Origin: Nitrospirota bacterium
Lineage (GTDB): Bacteria > Nitrospirota > Thermodesulfovibrionia > UBA6902
Direction of reading: 5' to 3'
Length of the DNA: 14,312 nt
Assembly (NCBI GenBank): GCA_015491705.1
Contig: WFVK01000132.1
Location: 1 to 14,312 of the forward strand
Shown here: positions 7,315 through 14,051 of the stretch, in pieces
How the letters are laid out: every line of letters starts with the position of its first letter
How positions within the stretch are numbered: position 1 is the stretch's first letter
The notes under the pieces: model-generated
Database searches by the model: none
Told to the model about the DNA's origin: nothing
Seen by the model: only the letters and a program-made list of their open reading frames with translations
Made by a program: the position numbers and the translations under genes

Positions 7315-8973
7315 ATGAGCATTGAATACTCAGTAAGCCCTGACGGGAAAAAGTACCCCCTGCCCACACCGGAAGAGTACAGGCGGGAAGTGAGGCGTCT
7401 CAAGACCGTGGCGGCGAAACAGAAGAAACTCGGCCGCGAGGTCGTCGTTGTTATGGGCGTTGGTTTTGTAGGGGCTGCAATGGCCGCCGTTATTGCGGAC
7501 ACCGTGGATGAGAAAGGCCGGCCCGGCAAGTTCGTAATAGGCATGCAGAGGCCGAGCACGAGAAGCTTCTGGAAGATACCGACACTTAACAGCGGCGTCT
7601 CTCCCGTGACATCCGAGGACAAAGAGCTTGCGCCGATGATAAAGAGATGCGTCATTGACAAAAAGACCCTTATCGCAACCTATGTATATGAAGTCCTGTC
7701 ACTTGCGGACGTGGTGGTCGTTGATATTCAGTGCGATTACATCAAGGAATCCCTCGGCGATATATCCAGCGGACGCGCTGACATGAGCCCTCTTGAGGAG
7801 TCCCTGTCGATCATGGCCGAACACATATCTCCCGATGCCCTTGTCCTGATAGAGACAACGGTGGCCCCGGGCACCACCGAGCAGATTGCCTATCCGATAA
7901 TGAAAAAGGTTTTCAGGCGCCGCGGTATCAGGACAGACCCCCTGCTTGCGCACAGTTTTGAACGGGTGATGCCCGGCAGGGATTACGTGGCGAGCATATC
8001 CGATTTCTGGCGTGTATGCAGCGGGATCAACAGGGAGGCAAGGGACAGGGTCGTTAAATTCCTTAACGAGATAATCAACACAAAAGACTATCCGCTTACG
8101 GTACTGGACCGTCCGATCGAATCCGAGACCGCCAAGATAGTGGAAAACAGCTTCCGCGCGACGATACTTGCGTTTCTTGATGAATGGAGCCTGTTTGCAG
8201 AGCGCAACGGTGTGGACCTGATAAAGGTCATCAATGCAATCAAGGTGCGTCCAACCCACAGCAATATCATCTTCCCGGGCCCCGGCATAGGGGGTTACTG
8301 CCTGCCCAAAGACGGGGGTCTCGGGGTATGGGCATACAGACATATCCACGGGTTTGAAGACGACATCTTCAAGATCACCCCCCTGGCGATAAATATCAAT
8401 GACACCCGCGCCCTGCACGTCGGACAGTTGACAAGGGATGCGCTCAGGAACATGAGCAGGCCCATTGCAGCCGCGGACATACTCGTGCTCGGCGCATCAT
8501 ACAGGGAGGACGTGGGTGACACGCGGTACAGCGGCTCGGAACTGATAGTCAGGAGGCTGACCGAGATGGGAGCGGAGATACGGGTGCATGATCCCTATCT
8601 CACCCACTGGTGGGAATTTGAAAAACAGGATACATACCCGAAAAAGGGATACAGCCTCAGCAGGTTTTTCAGGAACCAGGAGAAGCTCTCGGGGCTTAGA
8701 ATAGAAAAAGACCTGAAGAAGGCACTGAAGGGGGCTGATGCCATTATCTTCAGCGTACGCCACAGGCATTACCTGGACCTTGACCCTGACAGCGTGTTTG
8801 AGATGGCAGGGAATACATTTGCGGTTATTGACTGTTTCGGTATCCTTGACGACAAAAAAATCCGGCGCTATTTTGAGCTCGGCTGCGAGGTCAAGGGGCT
8901 GGGCAGGGGGCATGTCAGGTGGATAAAAGACGAGGTCAGAAGGCAGAAGATGAAGGCAGGGCGTAACCCCTGA
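7315..8973 (+). CDS. UDP-glucose/GDP-mannose dehydrogenase family protein (nucleotide-sugar 6-dehydrogenase), long divergent form
   Basis: Enzymes of this family oxidise the C6 alcohol of a nucleotide sugar to the acid in two NAD+ steps, supplying uronic acids for lipopolysaccharide, capsule or exopolysaccharide. Visible: NAD-binding VMGVGFVG (46-53), ETTVAPGTT (180-188), ETAKIVENSFRA (271-282, lysine 274), the catalytic cysteine C329 in GIGGYCLPKD, and the C-terminal UDP-binding domain with GASYREDVGDTRYS. At 552 residues it is about 100 longer than typical members: a charged N-terminal leader of some 40 residues precedes the Rossmann fold, there is extra sequence around residues 75-110, and a basic tail. 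It has its own promoter and good ribosome binding site and stands alone, without glycosyltransferases. The substrate cannot be told from sequence. Confidence 0.88.
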   Translation: MSIEYSVSPDGKKYPLPTPEEYRREVRRLKTVAAKQKKLGREVVVVMGVGFVGAAMAAVIADTVDEKGRPGKFVIGMQRPSTRSFWKIPTLNSGVSPVTSEDKELAPMIKRCVIDKKTLIATYVYEVLSLADVVVVDIQCDYIKESLGDISSGRADMSPLEESLSIMAEHISPDALVLIETTVAPGTTEQIAYPIMKKVFRRRGIRTDPLLAHSFERVMPGRDYVASISDFWRVCSGINREARDRVVKFLNEIINTKDYPLTVLDRPIESETAKIVENSFRATILAFLDEWSLFAERNGVDLIKVINAIKVRPTHSNIIFPGPGIGGYCLPKDGGLGVWAYRHIHGFEDDIFKITPLAININDTRALHVGQLTRDALRNMSRPIAAADILVLGASYREDVGDTRYSGSELIVRRLTEMGAEIRVHDPYLTHWWEFEKQDTYPKKGYSLSRFFRNQEKLSGLRIEKDLKKALKGADAIIFSVRHRHYLDLDPDSVFEMAGNTFAVIDCFGILDDKKIRRYFELGCEVKGLGRGHVRWIKDEVRRQKMKAGRNP

Positions 8974-9000
8974 CGGTATTGCCGGTTCCGGACATTGCCC

Positions 9001-9040
9001 TGATGTTGCATAAACCGGCAGGAGAGCCTGCCGTAAAACC
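9001..9040 (-). repeat. REP-like hairpin repeat, copy A
   Basis: Forty bases beginning TGATGTTGCATAAAC match 14106-14145 at 36 of 40 positions. The centre forms a perfect seven-pair hairpin, CGGCAGG (9016-9022) with CCTGCCG (9027-9033), around AGAG. Read on the minus strand the order is GGTTTTA, hairpin, GGTTTATGCAAC, the same order as the copy at 11920-11978 on the plus strand. It lies 27 bases after the dehydrogenase stop, between convergent genes, and may shield both mRNA 3' ends. No T-run follows the hairpin. Confidence 0.7.
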
Positions 9041-9094
9041 ATCCGTCTCTCCCGCCCCGCGGGCGATAGCTTCATGCGACTGTAAGGTTTATGT
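9041..9094 (+). repeat. REP-like hairpin repeat, copy D, facing copy A
   Basis: The last 24 bases (9071-9094, TTCATGCGACTGTAAGG and onward) match 11955-11978 at 21 of 24 positions. Before it, CCCGC (9051-9055) pairs with GCGGG (9059-9063), taking the place of the GGCAG/CTGCC hairpin of the other copies. It points the opposite way from copy A directly beside it, so the two make an inverted pair like the paired REP units (BIMEs) of enteric bacteria. The outer ends GTTGCATAAAC (9005-9015) and the complement of 9070-9080 agree at 8 of 11 positions. Confidence 0.55.
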
Positions 9095-9106
9095 GACTGT
9101 CAAGGA

Positions 9107-9499
9107 TCACCCTCCGCCGCGATTCATGATAACAAGACAGATCGCGCTCCCCCATAAAACAATTACCAGGACAAGACTGACTAATACTGCGGCACTGCCC
9201 AGGTCTTTCGCCTTCCTGGCGAGCTCATGATAGTCAGGCGATGCCATGTCAACGATGGACTCAATTGCAGAATTCAGCAGTTCCACGATGAGAACGAGGG
9301 TGTTGGCAAAAAACAATATGCTCTTGAAAACAATGGATATCGGCAAAAAATATAAAACAACCAGCAGGACAACAAACAGACATATCTCCTCGCGAAATGC
9401 GGGCTCGCTGCTGACGGCAAAACGCAGGCCGTTCAGTGAATAGAAGAATGCGGCCCGGATCCTGGCAAGACCTGTTTTTGGTGAAGGTTTAGCGTTCAT
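9107..9499 (-). CDS. dgkA: Diacylglycerol kinase / undecaprenol kinase (DgkA family)
   Basis: Small membrane kinases of this family phosphorylate diacylglycerol, or in many bacteria undecaprenol, to recycle lipids. The 130-residue protein from ATG 9499 has the family signature ELLNSAIESIVD (73-84, with the catalytic and magnesium-binding glutamates), AFREE (34-38) and the late AKDLGSAAVLVS (97-108). There are three hydrophobic segments, at about 41-56, 59-76 and 104-125. The frame stays open to an ATG at 9559, but that start would lie inside the upstream gene and add a non-family leader. The chosen start is 23 bases after that gene's stop, with no clear Shine-Dalgarno, so coupling to the flavoprotein gene is likely. 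Diacylglycerol versus undecaprenol cannot be told apart; the isoprenoid-type neighbour tips mildly toward the latter. Confidence 0.88.
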   Translation of the reverse strand: MNAKPSPKTGLARIRAAFFYSLNGLRFAVSSEPAFREEICLFVVLLVVLYFLPISIVFKSILFFANTLVLIVELLNSAIESIVDMASPDYHELARKAKDLGSAAVLVSLVLVIVLWGSAICLVIMNRGGG

Positions 9500-9522
9500 A
9501 AATATTAATACGAAGCCGGCCG

Positions 9523-10713
9523 TCAGTATGGCTCCTCTGGTTCCTGTTTCTGCATCCACCTGTAGGACCTCATGCCGTGAATTGTCTCCACCGGCCTGCT
9601 GCCCAGGACGGTCATCAGCATCTTTAACGCGAGGCAGTTGAATTTGTTGAAATAATTAAAGATGAAATCCCGTGTCTTCCGCGCGTAGACAAATTCCGTA
9701 TAGAGGTGCCGCTGCAACAACCGGATATATTCCCCTGCCGTCTCTCCCGCCGCATCCTCCGCTTTTGTTCCCTTTTTCATGGTGTGCAGTATTGCGGTCG
9801 AGGCAAGCTCCGCGCTTCTCTGTGCATAAAATATTCCTTCACCGAGCAGGGGGTCGGCAAAGCCGGCCGCATCACCTGCAAGGAGGATATTTCCGTATGC
9901 GGGTTCCCGAAGGAAGTTGCCGTACGGGAAAGGGTGTCCCTTTACCCTGTAAGGCCGGACCTCCCCTATATCCAGCGCGGAGAGGAATTTTCTGAATGCA
10001 TAGAGGAGCTGCCTCCTGTTTTTCACGTTAAGCCCCCCTGTGCCTGCGATGAGTTTATCGCTGTTGGGAAACAGCCATGAATACCCGTAGCTTACATAAT
10101 CAAAGCAGAGGACGGGATGGTTGATTTCCCTTTTCAGGGCGGAGCGCTCTATGAAGATTTCCAGGCCTGTGGCAAGGTTCTCCTGCCAGTGTTTCCTGTT
10201 GACCCTGTTTTCCGGGAAGAATCTTCTCATGACGCTGTTGATGCCGTCGGCGCCTATGATGAACCGCGCGGTGAATGTCCGTCCGCCTGATGTCCGGATC
10301 AGATTACGGCCTGCGTCGAAGTATTCAACCCCGTCACCCCCGATCATTTCCGCGCCGGCCCTGCGGGCCTTTTTCAGAAGAAAATCATCGTACACATACC
10401 TCTTCACGAAGTAAAAAGGCAGGTCCGTGTCTCTCCCTGTAACCAGCTTGTCCTTATAGAAAATCTCGTAGCGGCGCGCCTCGAAATCAATGATATTCTC
10501 TTTCCTGAGATCGCCTGCGCTCTCGCCGAATACACGCTGCAGGAGTTTTACGGTTTTAGCGGTTATGCAGCCTGCGCAGAGTTTTTCCCTGGGGAATGTG
10601 CTTTTATCGATTATAAGAACACGCAGCCCGGCCCCGGCCAGGATATATCCGGCGGTGGAGCCTGCGGGGCCGGCCCCTGCAATGATAACATCATATTCTG
10701 TTGATTCCGGCAT
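9523..10713 (-). CDS. Geranylgeranyl reductase family FAD-dependent oxidoreductase
   Basis: Members of this family use FAD to reduce double bonds of isoprenoid chains (geranylgeranyl groups, menaquinone tails, archaeal-type lipids) or act as related monooxygenase-like flavoproteins. The 396-residue protein begins with the FAD-binding motif GAGPAG (13-18) and IDKSTFPREKLCAG (35-48), which holds the cysteine-glycine motif of the family. It continues with FIIGADG (151-157), the substrate-region motif YGYSWLFP (209-216) and the second FAD motif LLAGDAAGFADPLLGEGI (277-294). The C-terminal 90 residues are helical and basic. The ATG at 10713 is preceded by a purine-rich stretch. It forms a two-gene minus-strand unit with dgkA, suggesting a role in polyprenyl or quinone lipid modification, which is inference. 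The exact substrate is unknown. Confidence 0.87.
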   Translation of the reverse strand: MPESTEYDVIIAGAGPAGSTAGYILAGAGLRVLIIDKSTFPREKLCAGCITAKTVKLLQRVFGESAGDLRKENIIDFEARRYEIFYKDKLVTGRDTDLPFYFVKRYVYDDFLLKKARRAGAEMIGGDGVEYFDAGRNLIRTSGGRTFTARFIIGADGINSVMRRFFPENRVNRKHWQENLATGLEIFIERSALKREINHPVLCFDYVSYGYSWLFPNSDKLIAGTGGLNVKNRRQLLYAFRKFLSALDIGEVRPYRVKGHPFPYGNFLREPAYGNILLAGDAAGFADPLLGEGIFYAQRSAELASTAILHTMKKGTKAEDAAGETAGEYIRLLQRHLYTEFVYARKTRDFIFNYFNKFNCLALKMLMTVLGSRPVETIHGMRSYRWMQKQEPEEPY

Positions 10714-10860
10714 TCCGAATTCCCTGAACTCTCCTCTTTACCTGAAGATTACCGGTTAATAAATGAACGTTTCATAATATGATAAGCATAACAGAAGAAA
10801 ATTTCCCGCCCGCCGGCGATATTTTTTATGCCGTAGTGAGGTAAAATATTTCATATTATT
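10714..10860. promoter_or_regulatory. Divergent promoter region between the flavoprotein gene and hypD
   Basis: This AT-rich 147-base gap must hold promoters for both directions. On the minus strand TATTAT (10779-10774) is a reasonable -10 for the flavoprotein gene. On the plus strand TAAAAT (10842-10847) could serve hypD, starting transcription within a few bases of its ATG and giving an almost leaderless message, consistent with the lack of a ribosome binding site there. Neither has a good -35, so one or both may use another sigma factor or an activator. Confidence 0.35.
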
Positions 10861-11913
10861 ATGATGGCACCGTCTGTCGAAGAGCTGATAAAACGCATTC
10901 ACTCCCTCGTGCCCCGAGACAGGAAGATCCGGATAATGAATGTCTGCGGTTCACATGAGCATACGATCGCCTTCTCCGGTATGAGGAGCCTGATGCCCCC
11001 CAACCTGGAGCTGATCCCCGGGCCGGGATGCCCGGTGTGTGTGTGCCCCGAGAGTGATATCATCAATGCAATAAACCTTTCAAGGCAACGTGATGTCATA
11101 CTGGTTACATACGGCGACATGCTGAGGGTTCCCTCACGAAAGGGCTCCATACGCACCGGCGGAGGAAATTACCGGATAATCACCTCGCCCTTTGAGGCGG
11201 TAAGGATTGCACGGTCAAACCCCGGCAGGAAAATCGTCTTTTTCTCGATCGGCTTTGAAACAACAACAGCGCCTGCCGCCGCCGTACTCGACTCAGGGGT
11301 GCCGGGGAATTTCTTTATGCTCTGCTCGCACAGGCTGACCCCGGCAATCATGGAGACCATGGTCAGGGATGCGGAGACAGGGATTGACGGATTTATCGCG
11401 CCCGGCCATGTCTCGGCGATAACCGGCTCGAATGCATGGGATGTGTTCCCCGGCAAATACGGCATACCCGCAGTGGTTGCCGGATTTGAGGCGGATAACC
11501 TGCTGCTCGGAATTTCAGAGGTTCTCAGCCGCCTTGAACACCGGGATGTCAGGGCAGGCAATGTTTACGGCAGGGTGGTCAGGCCTGAAGGCAATATACG
11601 GGCGCAGGAACTCATGAATAAGTATTTTAAGGTCGCGGATGTCAACTGGAGGGGGATCGGCCGTGTTGCCCGCTCGGGGCTGGAACTGAGGGATGAGTAT
11701 GCCGGAATGGACGCGGGGAAGGTATTCGGGCCCGGTGAGGTGAAAGAGGAAAAGATACCCGGCTGCATATGCGGTGATATAATCCTTGGAAGGGCGTACC
11801 CGCCCGCCTGCGGGTTGTTCAGGAAGGCCTGCAGTCCGCAGGCCCCTGCAGGGCCGTGTATGGTTTCAGTTGAAGGGGCCTGCAATATCTGGTACAGGAC
11901 GGAATCAGTATAA
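10861..11913 (+). CDS. hypD: Hydrogenase maturation protein HypD
   Basis: HypD, with HypC, is the iron-sulfur scaffold on which the Fe(CN)2CO group of [NiFe]-hydrogenases is built. The 350-residue protein has the conserved cysteine motif CGSHEHT (29-35), GPGCPVC (54-60), TYGDMLRVPS, the middle-domain GRKIVFFSIGFETT, and the C-terminal 4Fe-4S region with C302, C304, C317, C324, C333 and C341, ending SVEGACNIWY. The order and spacing agree with characterised HypD, and no key residue looks lost. The sequence offers ATGATG at 10861; either ATG may be used, and no clear Shine-Dalgarno precedes them. No hypC, hypE, hypF, hypA or hypB and no hydrogenase subunit is in the window, so this copy stands alone, divergent from a flavoprotein gene. 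Whether other hyp genes lie elsewhere cannot be seen. Confidence 0.93.
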   Translation: MMAPSVEELIKRIHSLVPRDRKIRIMNVCGSHEHTIAFSGMRSLMPPNLELIPGPGCPVCVCPESDIINAINLSRQRDVILVTYGDMLRVPSRKGSIRTGGGNYRIITSPFEAVRIARSNPGRKIVFFSIGFETTTAPAAAVLDSGVPGNFFMLCSHRLTPAIMETMVRDAETGIDGFIAPGHVSAITGSNAWDVFPGKYGIPAVVAGFEADNLLLGISEVLSRLEHRDVRAGNVYGRVVRPEGNIRAQELMNKYFKVADVNWRGIGRVARSGLELRDEYAGMDAGKVFGPGEVKEEKIPGCICGDIILGRAYPPACGLFRKACSPQAPAGPCMVSVEGACNIWYRTESV

Positions 11914-11919
11914 ACAAGG

Positions 11920-11978
11920 CTTTTCGGCAGACTCCGCTGCCCGCCGTCAATGGTTTTATGCAACTGTAAGGTTCATGT
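11920..11978 (+). repeat. REP-like hairpin repeat, copy C, in the response regulator leader
   Basis: CTTTTCGGCAG, a five-pair stem GGCAG (11926-11930) with CTGCC (11937-11941), then GGTTTTATGCAAC (11952-11964) repeat in the same order as copy A read on the minus strand, with about eight extra bases between the stem and the GGTTTTATGCAAC box. The 3' part, 11955-11978, matches 9071-9094 at 21 of 24 positions. It fills nearly the whole 77-base gap between hypD and the response regulator, so it is both the 3' end of one gene and the leader of the next. Confidence 0.6.
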
Positions 11979-11990
11979 TATCATTTGCTC

Positions 11991-12683
11991 ATGAGCAGAG
12001 GCGGTATACTTGTCGTTGAGGATGAAAGCAAGATAGCCGAGATAGTCAGGGCCTACCTGGAAAAAGAGAATTTCAACGTCACCGTTGCAGGGACAGGACG
12101 GGAGGCTATATCCCTGTTGAAGCAGGGGTTCGATCTTATAATTCTCGATCTTATGCTTCCGGATATGGATGGAGAAGACATATGCAGGACGATCCGGAAT
12201 GATTCGGATATTCCCATTATCATGCTGACTGCAAAGAGCGAAGAGGATGAGAGGATAAGGGGCCTTGGTATGGGCGCTGACGACTATGTGGTTAAACCGT
12301 TCAGTCCCAGGGAACTCGTTGCGCGTGTCAAGTCGCTTTTAAGAAGGGTAAAAGGCTCGAAAAAGAGCATAAGCTTCAACAGCGGGGATCTTGTCATAGA
12401 TTCCTCCAGCTTTGAGATAAGAAAGAGAGGTTCTCCAGCAGTTCTTACGCCTACCGAGTTCAAGCTCCTGCAGTGCCTTGCGGAACATCCCGGCCAGGTT
12501 TTCACACGGCTCCAGCTTATCAATGTGATCCTCGGTTATGATTTCGAAGGCTACGACAGGACCATTGATGCGCATATAAAGAATATCCGCCGCAAGATTG
12601 AAGACAACCAGAAAAAACCCTTATATCTCAAAACCGTTTACGGTGTAGGCTACAAGTTTACGGGCCGGCCCGATGAGGACTAA
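11991..12683 (+). CDS. OmpR/PhoB-family DNA-binding response regulator
   Basis: This is the cytoplasmic output half of a two-component system. The 230-residue protein has a receiver domain (about 1-120) with acidic pair E10/D11, phosphoacceptor D53 in ILDLMLPDMDG, T80 and K102 in VVKPF, followed by a winged-helix DNA-binding domain (about 130-226) with LTPTEFKLL, the recognition-helix region TIDAHIKNIRRKIE and the final VYGVGYKF wing. The ATG at 11991 was chosen over an in-frame TTG two codons upstream because receivers start directly before the first beta strand. No Shine-Dalgarno is evident. Its 3' end overlaps the sensor kinase by 11 bases, so the two are co-translated. The signal and target genes are unknown; no member-specific feature identifies a named system. 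Confidence 0.93.
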   Translation: MSRGGILVVEDESKIAEIVRAYLEKENFNVTVAGTGREAISLLKQGFDLIILDLMLPDMDGEDICRTIRNDSDIPIIMLTAKSEEDERIRGLGMGADDYVVKPFSPRELVARVKSLLRRVKGSKKSISFNSGDLVIDSSSFEIRKRGSPAVLTPTEFKLLQCLAEHPGQVFTRLQLINVILGYDFEGYDRTIDAHIKNIRRKIEDNQKKPLYLKTVYGVGYKFTGRPDED

Positions 12684-14025
12684 ACTCTTTCTTGCATTCA
12701 TATTCATTATCTTTCTCGCCCTCCTTTCAAACATCGTGTTTGAAAGAATGATCATCAGGGACTTCAATGACTTTATCAGGGGGACGGAAGAAGACCACAT
12801 TTACTGGGTCATGGCTTCGGTTGAAGGGAGCTATATCAACGGTAAATGGGACAGGCAGCTTCTTGGTGAAGCGCTTCACTGGGGCCTGATGCTCGGTTTT
12901 GACTCCTATGTCGAGGACCACTCGGGAAATACAGTACTGTCTTCTGCCAGGGTACTGTCTACCATAAGCCCCAATATGCGGGAGAGGATGAATTCACTCC
13001 TGAAACTGCCTTCAGGCACGGGCGAATTTGTCTGGTATCCGCTGTATGCAGAAGGGGAAGAGATAGGCAGACTGTATATCAGGCCGTTTGAAAGACGCGG
13101 GCCGGTGCCTTTAAAAGAGGAGATATTCAGGAAGAGGGGCAAGGAGTTTCTTGCCATATCTTTCCTTATAGCCGGCGGAGGCGCCTTGGTCCTGTCCCTC
13201 CTCTTTACAATATTCCTTTCCAACCCCATAAGACGGTTAACAAGGTCTGCCGAAAAGATAGCGGAAGGGAATTTTGCGGTGCAGACGCCGAAGGTGCACA
13301 AGAATCTTAAAGACGAGATTGACAGGCTGACGGAAAGCTTCAACTATATGACCGAGGCCCTGAGGAGGGAAGACTCCCTGAGGAGGCATCTCACCTCCAA
13401 CATTGCGCACGAGCTGAGGACGCCGCTGACAATCATAAAGGGCAACCTCGAGGCCATTGAAGACGGGATAATCTCCGACCCCGGGGCGGTGATAGAAAAT
13501 ATACGCTCTGAAATCCAGAGGATTATACTGCTTGTAGAAGGGATAGAAGACATAACGAATGCCGAGGCGAGTTTTTTCAGAAAGGGAGAAATCGAGGAGA
13601 TCAACCTGAGGGAATTTATCGAGTCCGTGGCCGGCGGTATGAGAAAGATCGCCGAAGAAAAAGGGCTTTACCTGAAAACCCGAGGGCCTTCCATGAATAT
13701 TAAAACTTATCCTGAAAAGCTCCACATTATCGTGAAGAACTTGCTAACCAATGCATGCAAGTTCACCACCTCAGGCGGGATATCGATCAGGTGGGGGGAA
13801 AACGGCAGGGGCGACGGGGGATTCTACATATCCGTTGAGGATACCGGCAAGGGCATATCAGAAGAACATATCTCCATGATTTTCAACAGGTTTTACAAGG
13901 AGGAAGATTCAGGCGGGCAGGGGCTGGGGCTCGCCATTGTAAAAGAGCTTGCTGATGTAATGGGCGGCAGGGTGGAGGTGAAAAGCGTCCCCGGCAAGGG
14001 AGCACGTTTTAAGATCATATTCTGA
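12673..14025 (+). CDS. Membrane sensor histidine kinase
   Basis: This is the partner kinase of the preceding response regulator. The 450-residue protein has a transmembrane helix at about 4-24, a periplasmic sensing region of roughly 135 residues (25-158) with no recognised fold, a second helix at about 160-182, a HAMP linker (183-236, with the NPIRRLT start), the dimerisation/phosphoacceptor domain with H246 in NIAHELRTPL, and a HATPase domain with N360 in NLLTNACKF, DTGKG (390-394) and GQGLGLA (415-421). All catalytic boxes are intact. The layout resembles BaeS/EnvZ-type kinases, which often sense envelope state, but the signal here cannot be assigned. The ATG at 12673 overlaps the regulator gene. 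No terminator is obvious downstream. Confidence 0.93.
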   Translation: MRTKLFLAFIFIIFLALLSNIVFERMIIRDFNDFIRGTEEDHIYWVMASVEGSYINGKWDRQLLGEALHWGLMLGFDSYVEDHSGNTVLSSARVLSTISPNMRERMNSLLKLPSGTGEFVWYPLYAEGEEIGRLYIRPFERRGPVPLKEEIFRKRGKEFLAISFLIAGGGALVLSLLFTIFLSNPIRRLTRSAEKIAEGNFAVQTPKVHKNLKDEIDRLTESFNYMTEALRREDSLRRHLTSNIAHELRTPLTIIKGNLEAIEDGIISDPGAVIENIRSEIQRIILLVEGIEDITNAEASFFRKGEIEEINLREFIESVAGGMRKIAEEKGLYLKTRGPSMNIKTYPEKLHIIVKNLLTNACKFTTSGGISIRWGENGRGDGGFYISVEDTGKGISEEHISMIFNRFYKEEDSGGQGLGLAIVKELADVMGGRVEVKSVPGKGARFKIIF

Positions 14026-14051
14026 CAATCAGGCCGCCCTTCATATTTTCT

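Noticed and set aside
7173..7661. 163-residue N-terminal extension of argD
   Set aside because: It is antisense to the start of the divergent dehydrogenase and its promoter, is low-complexity, and has no ArgD similarity. The family N-terminus fits the ATG at 7172.
9016..9033. Intrinsic transcription terminator
   Set aside because: The hairpin is strong, but neither strand has a T-run after it, and the whole 40-base unit recurs elsewhere, so it is better described as a dispersed repeat.
8497..9075. 192-residue minus-strand open frame
   Set aside because: It is antisense to a well-supported dehydrogenase, begins inside repeat copies A/D, and shows no domain. It is a shadow frame.
9500..9559. 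Upstream ATG for dgkA at 9559
   Set aside because: It lies inside the end of the flavoprotein gene and would add 20 residues not seen in the DgkA family.
11985..11990. TTG start for the response regulator
   Set aside because: The ATG at 11991 is two codons downstream, fits receiver domain starts better, and there is no ribosome binding site favouring the TTG.
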